Source: Phallus indusiatus (lineage: Eukaryota > Basidiomycota > Agaricomycetes > Phallales > Phallaceae). From it: a DNA stretch of 64,000 nucleotides. The stretch lies in the NCBI GenBank assembly GCA_027605045.1, contig JAQFWX010000004.1, positions 682,001 to 746,000 on the forward strand, read 5' to 3'. The notes beneath the pieces were generated by a model. That model did not search any database. It was given only the letters and a program-made list of their open reading frames with translations, and had not been told where the DNA came from. Positions 22,114 through 31,716 of the stretch are shown here, piece after piece. How positions within the stretch are numbered: position 1 is the first letter of the stretch; every line of letters begins with the position of its first letter. The translations under genes were made by a program, and so were the position numbers.

Positions 22114-24103
22114 CTAATTAGAGCTAGCGCGGCCTTCATTGACATTTAAATCACCTTCATCTGCAAAGTATGCAGATCCAGATCCACTAGCGTAGCTCAA
22201 GTATTTCATAAGGGTACTATGCCCTGAGTTGACGTCCGAGGGCAAAGTACCAGATGGAATTTGTGGTTCACCTTGGGAATCGGTATATGGTGAATAGTGG
22301 TGGTGGTGACGTTGAGGTGTATTAGGTGCTAGAAATAAAAAAATGAGCATATAATATTATTCGGTCTTTACTGTATCTTGAATTTTACCTGAATGAAATG
22401 TGGGCACCACGCTTGAATGTAAGGGCATAGTCTCATTTGTTTGACTGAGGGATGACACGGTCCCTCGATGTTTTGGATGCCTCATTGAAGGATTCAGTGA
22501 TCGATGAATCACTGGTGTGCTGACGGCAGCGTGCGAGTCGAGCGTGGGCGATGATACTTGAGTATTTCTAGAATTCTCCATTGGTATGCCTGCGGGAGGG
22601 CGTGAAACTACAGAAATGGGACAGTATTTTTCAAGGTGGTGTTTTAACATATCCTTTCTTATCCAAAGTGAGCAATCACATTTATCATAAAGCCTCCAAA
22701 AAGTGTCGGTGACCAAGCCTTCTCCTGAGTTCAATTTTGCAAGAGCGGATAGTAAATCGTCTCCTGCAAGAGGGGGTATATCAGCGTTTTTTTGGATTGC
22801 ATAGTGAGGCTCCGGAGGTTCAAAAAGACAGCTGGTATCCCCAAACCAGCGTTCACTTGGTTCAACACCTTGTCGTGTATTAGTGTAGTTCGATCAAATA
22901 ATCAGAAATAACTCACGTTTGGCCGCGCTTTCCTTTCCAGTAAAAGACATGGAATTCACTTCACTCAAAACAGGTGAAGATGAAGGAGTTGGGTTCGGAC
23001 GAGGCTGTGCGCATGATGGAAAAGACAAGATTTGCTCAACTACTACTATGTCCGTTAACATTCCTTTAGCGCAAACTGTTACATACCTTCATTATCTGAA
23101 AAACCTAGTTTCAGATCAATAAAATCAACCCATATCATCTGTAAAGTGAAGGCCGAACTTACTGGGACTATTTCTAGTTTTCTTGGGGCTAGAAAGAAGA
23201 AAAGGAATTGCCGGAATATTACCAGATGTTCGCTTTTTCCCTAAATAATCATCTCACAGATAAAACATCAAGTAAAGCGCAGAAGAAACTAATAAACATA
23301 CCTCGAGGGGTATTGAAACCACTAGTCCGGGTTGGTAGTATAAAACGAGACGGAGGCGAAGGGGTTGAAGGGGTCAGGCTCTGGGGACGTGGCAGGGTAG
23401 GATCCGTCTCCCAAGGTTGAAGAAGGTCCTTGGGGTCAAATCCCGGGAGACCTGTAATCATTTGTAGAGATTAGCAATTAAACATTTAAACAATGTACAT
23501 ACCAGTCAGCTTGACTGTATGACGGCGAGGATATCTTGTAGTCAGTAGACGCGGATCATCATGTATTTTCTCCAATGGAACTAAATCAATAGACTAAGAA
23601 AACGAAAAACTGATACAGGAAAAATTGGAACTATTTACCAAAGATTCCACAGCCGGTATAATGACCTTGGCACCCTAAAACAACTTTACGGTGGTACGGA
23701 GAGTCAGGCTTGTAAACGACCCATATTTTGGCAAAATGAAAAACATGCGGATCGGGATCCTGAGTGTTACACGGGCAGCATGGCGGAGTAAATTCAAAAT
23801 GTTTGAACGCGAAATCCAGCTGAGTCGCAGGGAATGGTTCTCCACTATCATTAAGTGGCCTATGGACACAACTCAAAGTATTGATCAACTATGAAGGAGA
23901 GACACTTACCACATCCACAATAGAGGTTTGGATACACTCCGATTAACCCAGTTGAGAATACGACCTTGCCTGATAGATGAATTCATCAGCTCTTTGCACT
24001 TTGCAAATACCTCGAAGGAATCCGAGACATTAACGGGTGCGCGACTGGGCGAATAAAGCTCAGTAGATGAAACAGATGGGGAAGCAGCTGGTGTGAAAGG
24101 CAT
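22114..24103 (-). CDS. MULE-borne second gene, hypothetical protein with Cys/His-rich segments
   Basis: I do not recognise this protein. The start MPFTPAASPSVSSTELYSPS (ATG at 24103) lies about 75 bp from a TATATAAATA box. About seven exons join in frame: FEVFAKCKELMNSSI; a Cys-rich exon (TPPCCPCNTQDPDP, then HRKVVLGCQGHYTGCGIF, about 23645-23880); DDPRLLTTRYPRRHTVKLTG; LPGFDPKDLLQPWETDP; SNSMSFTGKESAAK-type sequence; an exon with YDKCDCSLWIRKDMLKHHLE followed by KYCP (22600-22690), which may bind zinc; and a Ser/Pro/His-rich tail ending TAG at 22114-22116. It lies wholly inside the transposon next to the right terminus, so it may be a transposition cofactor; it could also be a captured host gene. 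The absence of obvious stops suggests it is maintained. Confidence 0.5.
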
Positions 24104-24176
24104 GTCGGATGGAGGGGGATGTGTGCGCGAGTGAGTGTGGGCGGACGAATGACTTTCCAGTGGACTGGGGTGATAT

Positions 24177-24184
24177 TTATATAT
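24177..24184 (-). promoter_or_regulatory. TATA box of the MULE-borne second gene
   Basis: TATATAAATA on the minus strand, about 75 bp upstream of the ATG at 24103. Confidence 0.45.
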
Positions 24185-24592
24185 TGGAGAAAACGAGATT
24201 ATTTCGAGGCCGGGGTGCACGGCCGGCAAGTAACAAAATATATTGAAACCAGATTTTTGACGTCTTTTTGACATTTCATGCAAGCGAACAAGGAACTACT
24301 CAAGGGTTTTCAGACCGTATGGAGAAAATACCAGAGCGCAAAATGACGTACATTCTAAAAATGGTTACTCTAATCCCTATATAGGAAGCAGCTCTTGGCA
24401 AGGACGAAGGCTTTATCAAAAAGTATTAAATTAGCATACAAGCGAATGGAAACAAACTAACCAGAAAAGGGTTGCCTATGAGAAAGCCAACTGCCGATAG
24501 TACACTATTTCGGATGGGGAAATGAACCTGCTATGACAGCGGAGGTATGACCGAATGAGGAAAGAATAATTGATGGTGTAGTCGACACCAGA

Positions 24593-24753
24593 CGACACCT
24601 GAGTACCAGACGGAGAGACCAAAAATGGTTAAATAATGAAATAAGGGGAAGCGACGTCAAGAAAGAGGAAGCGAAGAGGAGGGACAGCGGCTAAACAACC
24701 GGTGATATGGCATCACAAGCCGCTTAATAATATTTTTTGCACGCTTTACTACC
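24593..24753 (-). repeat. Right terminal inverted repeat of the MULE
   Basis: Reverse complement of 14738-14898; the outermost 80 bp differ at only a few positions. The stretch from the TATA box at 24184 to here holds no other recognised feature. Confidence 0.85.
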
Positions 24754-24762
24754 GTCCCATTC
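24754..24762. repeat. Right target-site duplication of the MULE (GTCCCATTC)
   Basis: Perfect copy of 14729-14737, directly abutting the right terminal inverted repeat. Confidence 0.85.
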
Positions 24763-24860
24763 CCGAGTAAGTTGTGCCCGTAGCGACACGACCAAAAAAA
24801 CATGACTTTCTTTCACCAGTAGAAAGCCATCGAGCCGCGAAAAAAAAACTTTTTCGCGAG

Positions 24861-25964
24861 ATGGCCGAGCAACAACAACAGCAAGAAACAGACATTGAAG
24901 CTTTACAAGCTCAAATTGATCTCTCTAATTCTGTCGCATTTGATATCGTCTCGTCATGGATGAAACCGTCTTCATCGAAAACAACAGCAGCAGCAGCGAC
25001 GTCGACGAAAACTTCGAGTACTGTTGCGCGTGATCTTGAGGAGTTTGCGCGTCGTCCACCAAGGTGCGTGTTTTTGTTTTCGACGTGTGAATTTTTGTAA
25101 CCCTTTCGTTTTCTTTTTCAAAGGCTTGGTCTTGGTGCAACTGTTTCGAAATCCACTACAGCGACTATACAAGAGACAGCGCGATTGAAAGGAAAACTTT
25201 CTAAAAAGCCTGTTCGGGGTGGTGATGAGGAAACCTTAATTAGTGATGGAAAGAAAAACGAAGACGACGAGGATGAAGATAGTCGAAATACTGCTATCGG
25301 GAGCCATAGTCACAAACCTACCGCAGGGTCGAGTAAACGGGCAATAGTGGACGTTTTTGCACCGCGTAATAAGAAACGGAAACGAAGCAATTCACTTACA
25401 GAAGCTTCGTCGACAGTGGCGAATGCGCGGGCTGTCGAAGGAGAAGCATCATCATCTTCTGCGCGGTTGTCTCCTTCGATGAATAAGAAACGAAAAGGAA
25501 AGGGGAAAAATAAGGTCGTTAGTGAAGCAGCTGGTGCTGTGGAGTCATCAACAACTTCCGATCAGATTCAACAGCTGTTTGAGGAGGAATGGACAGGGTT
25601 CTCTGAAGACGTGTTAAACTCAATTCAGACTAACACCGACCCCGTTGCCGCTCCTGCTCCTCCTTCTAGTCCTTCCCTTTCATCGTCATCATCGCCGTCA
25701 CTTCAAACCAAGAATCACGAAAGACAAGCTGTGTCGTTATCTCCTATCTCTCGTCGCGTATTTTCTCCTGCATCTAATATGTCAACGACGTCAACTTCGG
25801 CGCTCAAAACGGATGATCAGATTCCACTTTTGAATTTGTATGGACCACCTTCTGTTATTGGAGCTGGGTCTGGGACGAGCGATGCGCATGGTGAAAAGAA
25901 AAAGAGAAAGCGGCGAAGGTCGAAGAAACGAAAGTTGGAGCTGGAGCAGCGGAAAGAAGGGTAA
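24861..25964 (+). CDS. Hypothetical lysine-rich nuclear-type protein (possible DUF3245 family)
   Basis: Exon 1 runs to 25063, then a 60-bp intron (GTGCGT donor, CAAAG acceptor, 25064-25123), then exon 2 to TAA 25962-25964. The N-terminal part has VAFDIVSSWMKPSS, reminiscent of the SWLPP-type segment of DUF3245 proteins; I am unsure. The rest is low complexity with several basic clusters (NKKRKRSN, KKRKGKGKN, EKKKRKRRRSKKRKLE) that suggest a nuclear or nucleolar protein. ATG 24861 has a good context (GAGATGG). The same frame stays protein-like upstream to a GTG at 24774 (RPKKHDFLSPVESHRAAKKK), so the true start may lie further 5', or may have been disturbed by the MULE inserted 12 bp upstream of that GTG. 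Confidence 0.6.
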
Positions 25965-26198
25965 GGGTGTGGTGATACATAGAAAAGACTTAGGTCGCAC
26001 CCCTTTGCATTACATTACATGTATGATTGATTGAACCCGAGAAACAATTTATTCATGTAAACAAGAATAGGTATATATTTTTCCACATACATTCGCATCC
26101 AGTGCTATAGGAACAATAATAGACGTACAACAGTTCATTTAATGCATAAAAAAAGACATCGTAGTACACTTGCACGAGCATGACCAAAGTCCTTTTTT

Positions 26199-27142
26199 TT
26201 AGTAGGTCCATATCCGATTTCTGTCCCTCGTATAACCAATCTCTCTCATTTCATCTCGTCTGATTTCTCTTTCTTTTCTTCTGTCCTCTTCGGCGGCCAT
26301 CATCATAGCCTTTCCAATTCTGCGGCGTTGTTTGTTGCCCGTTAGCCACCCTAGAATGACATGGTGAAGCCCCTGTATGGGCGATGGAGTTCTGTATTTA
26401 TGGTGCATCCACGGAGGACCACCAGAACTGTACACGGGATCCGCGGTAACATAGATAGGGTCCTGGTGGCGATGGCCCGGATAGTGATTATGATTATGGT
26501 GGTGGCTTCCACCACCAAACAACCTTCGACGTTGAGATTTTCTCAGTTTATTGCCTGAATAGCCACCACCGTCATATCGACCAGCATCTTTTGTTTCAAG
26601 GTTTCTTGCAATCCGCAATGCTTCGCGGATTCTCCTCGCATGACGTATTTCACGGTCGCCGTGTCTTCTACGACGACTGTTCCCCGTGAGAGCACCGATA
26701 AACTTGTTCCACATGCCATGGAAAACAGATGGATTCTGGTGGTAGTCTCTACTGTAATAGTTGCGCTTATCTCTATCGCGTGTTCGTCTGCGCCGTTGAT
26801 TTCGGCTTTGTCGGACTGGACGTGTAGCACGTGTAGTGTCCATTACAACAGTAGAACCATTGAAAGGTCTGGGGCTGATAACCTCGCCTTCGATAACGAT
26901 GGGCTCCTTCCGGTGGTGGTGTCTCTGGCTCATGGAGATTCGAGTAGGCTCCTCATAATATCGTGTGTTACTTCCATTGGCAAATCTAGATGCCGCGCCC
27001 GAGGAAGACATGAGCTCATCTCGGGTTGGTATGGCATAGTCGTAGGGATCATAATTTCGTCTCTAAGGGTTTTCAAATCATCAGATTTTGAAATTAGCTG
27101 ACTAAAAAAACGAAAACGTACTGAAATTTGAGAGCGACTCAT
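26199..27142 (-). CDS. Hypothetical Arg/His-rich protein with a duplicated LTGN-RRR motif
   Basis: Exon 1 (27142-27122, MSRSQIS) joins exon 2 (27062-26199) across a 59-bp intron (GTACGT donor, CCCTTAG acceptor), giving RRNYDPYDYAIPTRDELMSS. I do not recognise the family. The protein is very basic. It contains the motif FIGALTGNSRRRRHG in the middle and a second copy, VILGWLTGNKQRRRIG, near the C-terminus. Between them is a His-rich run (GGGSHHHNHNHYPGHRHQDP). The C-terminus is charged (AAEEDRRKEREIRRDEM). The two related basic modules separated by a His-rich linker suggest internal duplication and possibly nucleic-acid or metal binding, which is inference only. Confidence 0.6.
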
Positions 27143-27759
27143 AGGTCGTAAATCAAGTTTAAGAGTGGAATTGTCTAAATTGCAGGGACGAGGTTTTGGT
27201 TTATAACCGTGGTGCTATTTGATCCCGCGCCGGCATAGCCCAGCTGGATAATGGTGTCCAATTGTTCATAGACGTAAGTACAAGCACACTCCACCAGCCT
27301 CATTGTTTGCTGATTATAAAATGATGTAATTGGCTCCTTTTAATAAATAGTGAAGTGGTCAAGATAATCGTAGATAAAGATATTAAATACTGCGGTTCGT
27401 TGTTGGACATGGTGAGTGCCTAATTGGAATTTGAAGTACGAAAATATAAAAAAATTACAATTTGAGGGGAAACGAAGTTTGAACTTGATAATAATAGTCG
27501 TGTTCCGATTAGATAGGAAACAAAACGCGCATGACAAATTTGAATACCACGTTGTTCTTTGAGAGATCCGGTAGTAGTCGTGGATGTCAGGATTTAGAAG
27601 AAGTGGTAAATATACAAAGGGACCCGTCCAGCTAATTATAAAAAACAGAGACAGGTGGAACACAGAAATTCTCTTTCAGAAGGTCTTCGAAAACGTGCGC
27701 TCCGGAGTTGAGACGGGACTGCACAAAGCCTAAGCCCAATCTTAAATCATGTGCATGAT
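27143..27759. other. Intergenic, nothing recognised
   Basis: No supported gene. A tRNA-like 5' half near 27230 lacks a B box (see rejected items). Confidence 0.4.
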
Positions 27760-28072
27760 TCATCTCCGTATCAGACCCAGCTTGATGCCTCGCCATCGTG
27801 TAGCTGCAAGACTAATACATATACAGCTTAGCAAAAATCCAGCAAATCTGACGATAAAAACGTTGGTGAATTATTGAAATTTGAAAATAAGCTTTTGAAA
27901 CACCGCACTTGAAAAATGCCTGACGCGATATAGAGCGTTCTTCGAGCGGTGTGCGCGATGAAGCGAATATTGCTCTAAGTACGCCTGGTGTTATAGGTAT
28001 TTTACTTTTATTTTCTGGTCGTTCTGGAGAAACATCTCGCGTGGAGGACAAGGGGGGTGTCCGCGTTGACAT
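27760..28072 (-). CDS. Small single-pass membrane protein, 83 aa
   Basis: Exon 1 (28072-27909) joins exon 2 (27847-27760) across a 61-bp intron (GTGCGG donor, CGTCAG acceptor); the spliced length of 252 nt closes in frame. The N-terminal half is hydrophilic and Ser/Thr/Pro-rich (MSTRTPPLSSTRDVSPERPE), followed by PGVLRAIFASSRTPLEERS. The C-terminus has one likely transmembrane helix, FAGFLLSCICISLAA, then a basic end (TRWRGIKLGLIRR). This looks like a tail-anchored or single-pass organelle membrane protein. I do not recognise a family. It shares a 184-bp divergent promoter with the phosphatase gene at 28257, containing a CACTGG hexamer repeat (about 28088-28115). Confidence 0.5.
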
Positions 28073-28256
28073 GTTTTCGTCGTGAAACGGGCACTGGCAC
28101 TGGCACTGGCACTGAGCGCTGGGCGCCTAAATGCATCGACATCATGCCAATACTTTAAGCGCCCTGAGCTGAGCCTCGCCCTCATTCTCCGTAAGGGTCG
28201 TGACCAGACATATCGTTGAGTATATTAATTTGCATTATCATTCATTCTTTCTGACA

Positions 28257-29383
28257 ATGGCCCTAGACCCGGATTATGTTAAAGAACGACTCTCTTCTCC
28301 GCCCTTCGTGATCGTCGACGGCGTGGCGAATGTCCGTTCGTTAGGAAACTATCCCACATCGACTCCGGGAAAGGTTACGAAGGATGGATACATCTTTCGA
28401 TCTGCTGTGCCATCGTTGATCACATCTTCTGGAATAGAACAACTCAAGAATCTAGGCAAGTAATTCTTGTTGACATAACAATGGTTCTTCATTCGCTCAA
28501 TTCATACAACCAAACAAACAAACAAACAGGCGTGAAGAAAGTGATTGATTTCCGCTCAGATATCGAAGTTGTCAAGTTTGGCCAGCCTGTGCCTAATCTC
28601 GGAGAATCCATTGAATTTCAGAGAATACCTGTGTTCAAGGACGAAGAGTATACACCGGAGAATCTGGCGTTGCGCTCCAAACAATACAAGTCGGTCGATC
28701 CTAACGTTCGCGTTTATTCTTTTTTTAAAAAAAACAAAGCTTGCTAATGGATGTATCCATTACGTCATTAGGAAACAGCCCAGGCGTATGAGCACCTATT
28801 GGAGAGCGGCATCATTGCCTATCAGACCGTGTTCAAACACATTAGGGATCATCCCGACAAAGGCATTCTATACCACTGCACCAGTAAACATTTCCAGATT
28901 TCTACCCTTTGCCTTTTCCGGAATTACTGAATCCAAATTAGGTGGCAAGGACCGTACAGGAATATTATCCGCTTTGATATTAAGGGTAAGTCACCTTCTA
29001 ATCTGTGGTATTTGTCATTATTTAAACATCAATCCTCAGGTTGCAGGAGTCAAAGACGAGCTTATTATCGAAGAATACACTCTTTCAAAGATCGGTGGAG
29101 AGGTCACACGACCATACGTCATGTCCAAAATGCAGAATCTTCCTGATTTCGTTAATGATCCGGAAGGCTTGATTAGATTCCTAGATACCAGGTACCGTCC
29201 TTCTGGGGTTTTATCCTTCAAAATCAGGATCATATGATTATTTACAGACCTAAAGTGATGGAAGCTTTTCTGAAGATTTTAGATGAGAAATATCAGGGCG
29301 TTGAAGGATATATGAAGAATCAATTGGGATTCACGTCTGATGATATTGACATTATCCGAAGAAACCTTCTCAGCGATAAATAG
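28257..29383 (+). CDS. Tyrosine-phosphatase-like protein (Y_phosphatase3/OCA-type), 272 aa
   Basis: Six exons: 28257-28455, 28530-28705, 28772-28883, 28942-28985, 29040-29191 and 29248-29383 (819 nt, closed frame; the second donor could be 6 nt later). The active-site loop HCTSGKDRTG (Cys-X5-Arg) is assembled across the third intron. Upstream blocks NVRSLGNYPT, YIFRSAVPS and VIDFRSDIEV are typical of this family of fungal and bacterial protein-tyrosine/phosphoinositide phosphatases; GVKDELIIEEY and the C-terminal LGFTSDDIDIIRRNL also fit. The first intron has a GC donor (AG|GCAAGT), the only choice that keeps QLKNLGVKKVIDFRS in frame. The substrate cannot be told from sequence. Confidence 0.87.
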
Positions 29384-29666
29384 ATGTCATTAACCCTTTT
29401 GGACGGTTCAATTGTGATTGTCTTTCCATTTCAGCCGGAACGGCTGAGCAAGGGTAAATTATAATTTGCTAGATAGCCATAGGGGCTGAACTCGTTCAAT
29501 AATGAATATATTAACTTAGAAAATCTTGTTTGATTTAGTTTACATTTCTCTCGAAAACTAAAGATCACAAGCGGACGACAAGGTGCTTGGACCGCGGTCC
29601 CGAACACAATTACGTAATAATCAGACCTCTTCATGTCTTCTTACTTTCTCCAAGAACAACATTGCA

Positions 29667-31186
29667 ATGCCCCCCCGGGAACTCCCCAAACATCGATACG
29701 TCACAGTATTTGACAAATCTTCCGGAAAAGTTCGTCCCAATGGATCTCGAATAGTTGAACCAGATGCAGAAGCATCACAAGCGAAGGTTAATGGCGAATT
29801 CAGAGCGCGAAAACTTAGACCGCCTTTGAAAACGACGAAAAACGGGTGGATCGCGTCTGATACGTATGAGTTTGAGAAGGTTTCTAAGCGGAGAAGGATT
29901 ATGGTTGATGGGATAGATGGTGGCAATGGGAATGGTGAGAAGGATGATGAGGATACTAGTGATGGAGAGACGTTTGTTGCGGGTAAAAAAGTGAAACCCG
30001 AGCCTATACGCTATTCTGCGAGACTTCGCCAGCATAATATGCAAGATTTATCATTTTTGGCGTCAAATGCGGCAGCTGACTCCAGTGCCAATGCGTCTGG
30101 ATCTGATGCAAATGCTGATGTCGAAAAAACCCGCTGCAGCGGTGACCCTTCTTCGGTAAGTATTTTCTTATTATATTATTCCGAGGAAAAACTTGACAAA
30201 AAATGGCTACATTCTCTAGGATCTCTTGAAGTCTATTCATTATTATGCAAGTCAGTTTTATGCTTCGTCTGGGCAGCTTGTGAATTCCACCCGGAAGTTT
30301 CGTCTGTCGAAGGCCAAGACTAAAAAATCCAAGTCTCGTAGAAGTAGCACCACAGACGAAGATGAGGAAGAGGGAGGAGAAGGGAATGAATCATCACAAG
30401 AAGCAACGGAAGATGATGATGAACGAATGACTTCCGATGATGATAATTCAAGCGAGAACTCATATCAAGATGGAGACGAAGATGAAGATGAAAATGAAGG
30501 GCAAAGTGATGACGATGAATGGAATGACGATGATGACGCATCGGACGCAGATAACCCAAAAACCGCAAGCCGTTCTCTTCCAGTGGGTAAACGAAGGCGA
30601 ACAATTCAGCGACGAGCTGAGCAGCAAATTCGGCATTTCCTCGAAAAGAGAGACATGTACAGAGCTTTCGATGGATCTGCGTTGTTTTGCATTGGTATGC
30701 GACATTTCTTCTCTGTACTTATTTTGGTTCATCTTAGATTTATGTTGTTTTGTTTGGGTAGGTATGCTTTTCAAAGCCCATGTTATATCGCAGTTGCAAA
30801 GTCGCATTCCGAAAGACTGGAATGATCAAGTAGCTGCATACGAGGAACAGGATGAGTTGAACGAGACTTATGACTCTTTGGAAGACGAAGAGACTAGTGC
30901 TGAAATAGATCAAGAGGACCAGAAGACTAATGCCGAAATAGGTCAAGAGGATCGGGGGATTAATGCTGAAATAGATCAAAAAGACCAGGGAACTAGTGCT
31001 GAAATGGATCAAGAGGGCCAGGAGACTAATAATGCTGAAGATCAAGACAATCAGATGACTAGTACTGAGATAGATCGGGAGGACCAGTCTACCAGTTTAG
31101 CTAAGGACGAAAGCGACAAAAAAACTAACTCGGAAAATACTGCGGCCACTGAACCTCGTGAGAAGAAGCGGAAAAGGAAAAAGTGA
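29667..31186 (+). CDS. Acidic nuclear-type protein with 11-residue repeats (possibly Rrn9-like)
   Basis: Exons are 29667-30155, 30220-30694 and 30762-31186. The start MPPRELPKHRYVTVFDK is followed by SKRRR, then RYSARLRQHNMQDLSF. LLKSIHYYASQFYASSGQL precedes a long acidic run of Asp, Glu and Ser, then GKRRRTIQRRAEQQIRHFLE and RAFDGSALFCIGMLFKAH. The last block vaguely recalls the 'GSALLALGILLEE' element of Pol I factor Rrn9, a weak resemblance I do not rely on. The C-terminal part holds about seven copies of an 11-residue unit (TSAEIDQEDQK; 30893-31123), then an NLS-like REKKRKRKK. Probably nuclear or nucleolar. Confidence 0.6.
30893..31123 (+). repeat. 33-bp coding minisatellite (11-residue repeat, about 7 copies)
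   Basis: Successive units read TSAEIDQEDQK, TNAEIGQEDRG, INAEIDQKDQG, TSAEMDQEGQE and so on, decaying toward the 3' end. It lies in the last exon of the preceding gene. Confidence 0.75.
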
Positions 31187-31716
31187 TTTAAGGGATCTTT
31201 CTTGTTCTCAAAGCTGATTTGTATATGGCAATGCGCGCGGGCTTATTTTTCCTTCTCATTTTTGCATTCACACACCACATTTTGCATCGTTAATAACATT
31301 ATTATTGCATCACACATCGCGTGATATCAAATAATTCGCACATTTGCATGTATGTAGCCTGATTCGTATCTTAGTATCACTAAATAATTGGAGCTTTAAT
31401 CCACCCAATACTCGATCGGCTACGTCAGTGGCTGCACAATAGCACATGGAAACGCGTGACTGTGACATATGTGACGGGTGGCGGTACGAATTCACACTTC
31501 ACTCATCATCCCTTTCACTGCAAAGCAGAACAGGATCCACATTCCTTTTTTATATCATTTTTTTTCATTTCTCTCCACTCACAACGAACCTCTGTTTCAT
31601 TCATATTCTTATACTATCTTTTTTTTCCTATTCACCACGCTTTCTGTATTACCCCCTGCGAAGAAACTACATTGAAAGAAGACAATCAAGACAAAGCTTT
31701 GACTCAACAATTAACC
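31187..31716. other. Intergenic promoter region
   Basis: Holds the 3' end of the upstream gene and a T/C-rich promoter or 5' leader (about 31540-31640) for the gene at 31717. Nothing else seen. Confidence 0.4.

Larger units (their letters stand above)
14738..24753. mobile_element. Complete MULE (Mutator-like) DNA transposon, 10,016 bp, carrying a captured ATPase
   Basis: The left end (14738, GATAGTAAAGCGTGCAAAAA) and the reverse complement of the right end (24753, GGTAGTAAAGCGTGCAAAAA) form terminal inverted repeats of about 160 bp. They are nearly identical over the outer 80 bp and diverge inward. They are flanked by the perfect 9-bp duplication GTCCCATTC. Inside, in order, are a MULE/SWIM transposase (+, 15027-18597), a broken P-type ATPase (-, about 18820-21200) and a second multi-exon gene (-, 24103-22114). 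The intact duplication and transposase suggest relatively recent insertion. The ATPase keeps introns, so it was acquired at the DNA level, as in Pack-MULEs; a nested insertion before or after transposition cannot be excluded. Confidence 0.9.

Noticed and set aside
22590..22700. Classical C2H2 zinc finger in the MULE-borne second gene
   Set aside because: The spacing of Cys and His residues does not match a true C2H2 finger, so only 'Cys/His-rich' is claimed.
27225..27300. tRNA-like sequence (TAGCCCAGCTGG resembles an A box)
   Set aside because: No B box or paired T-arm follows, and the stems do not fold.
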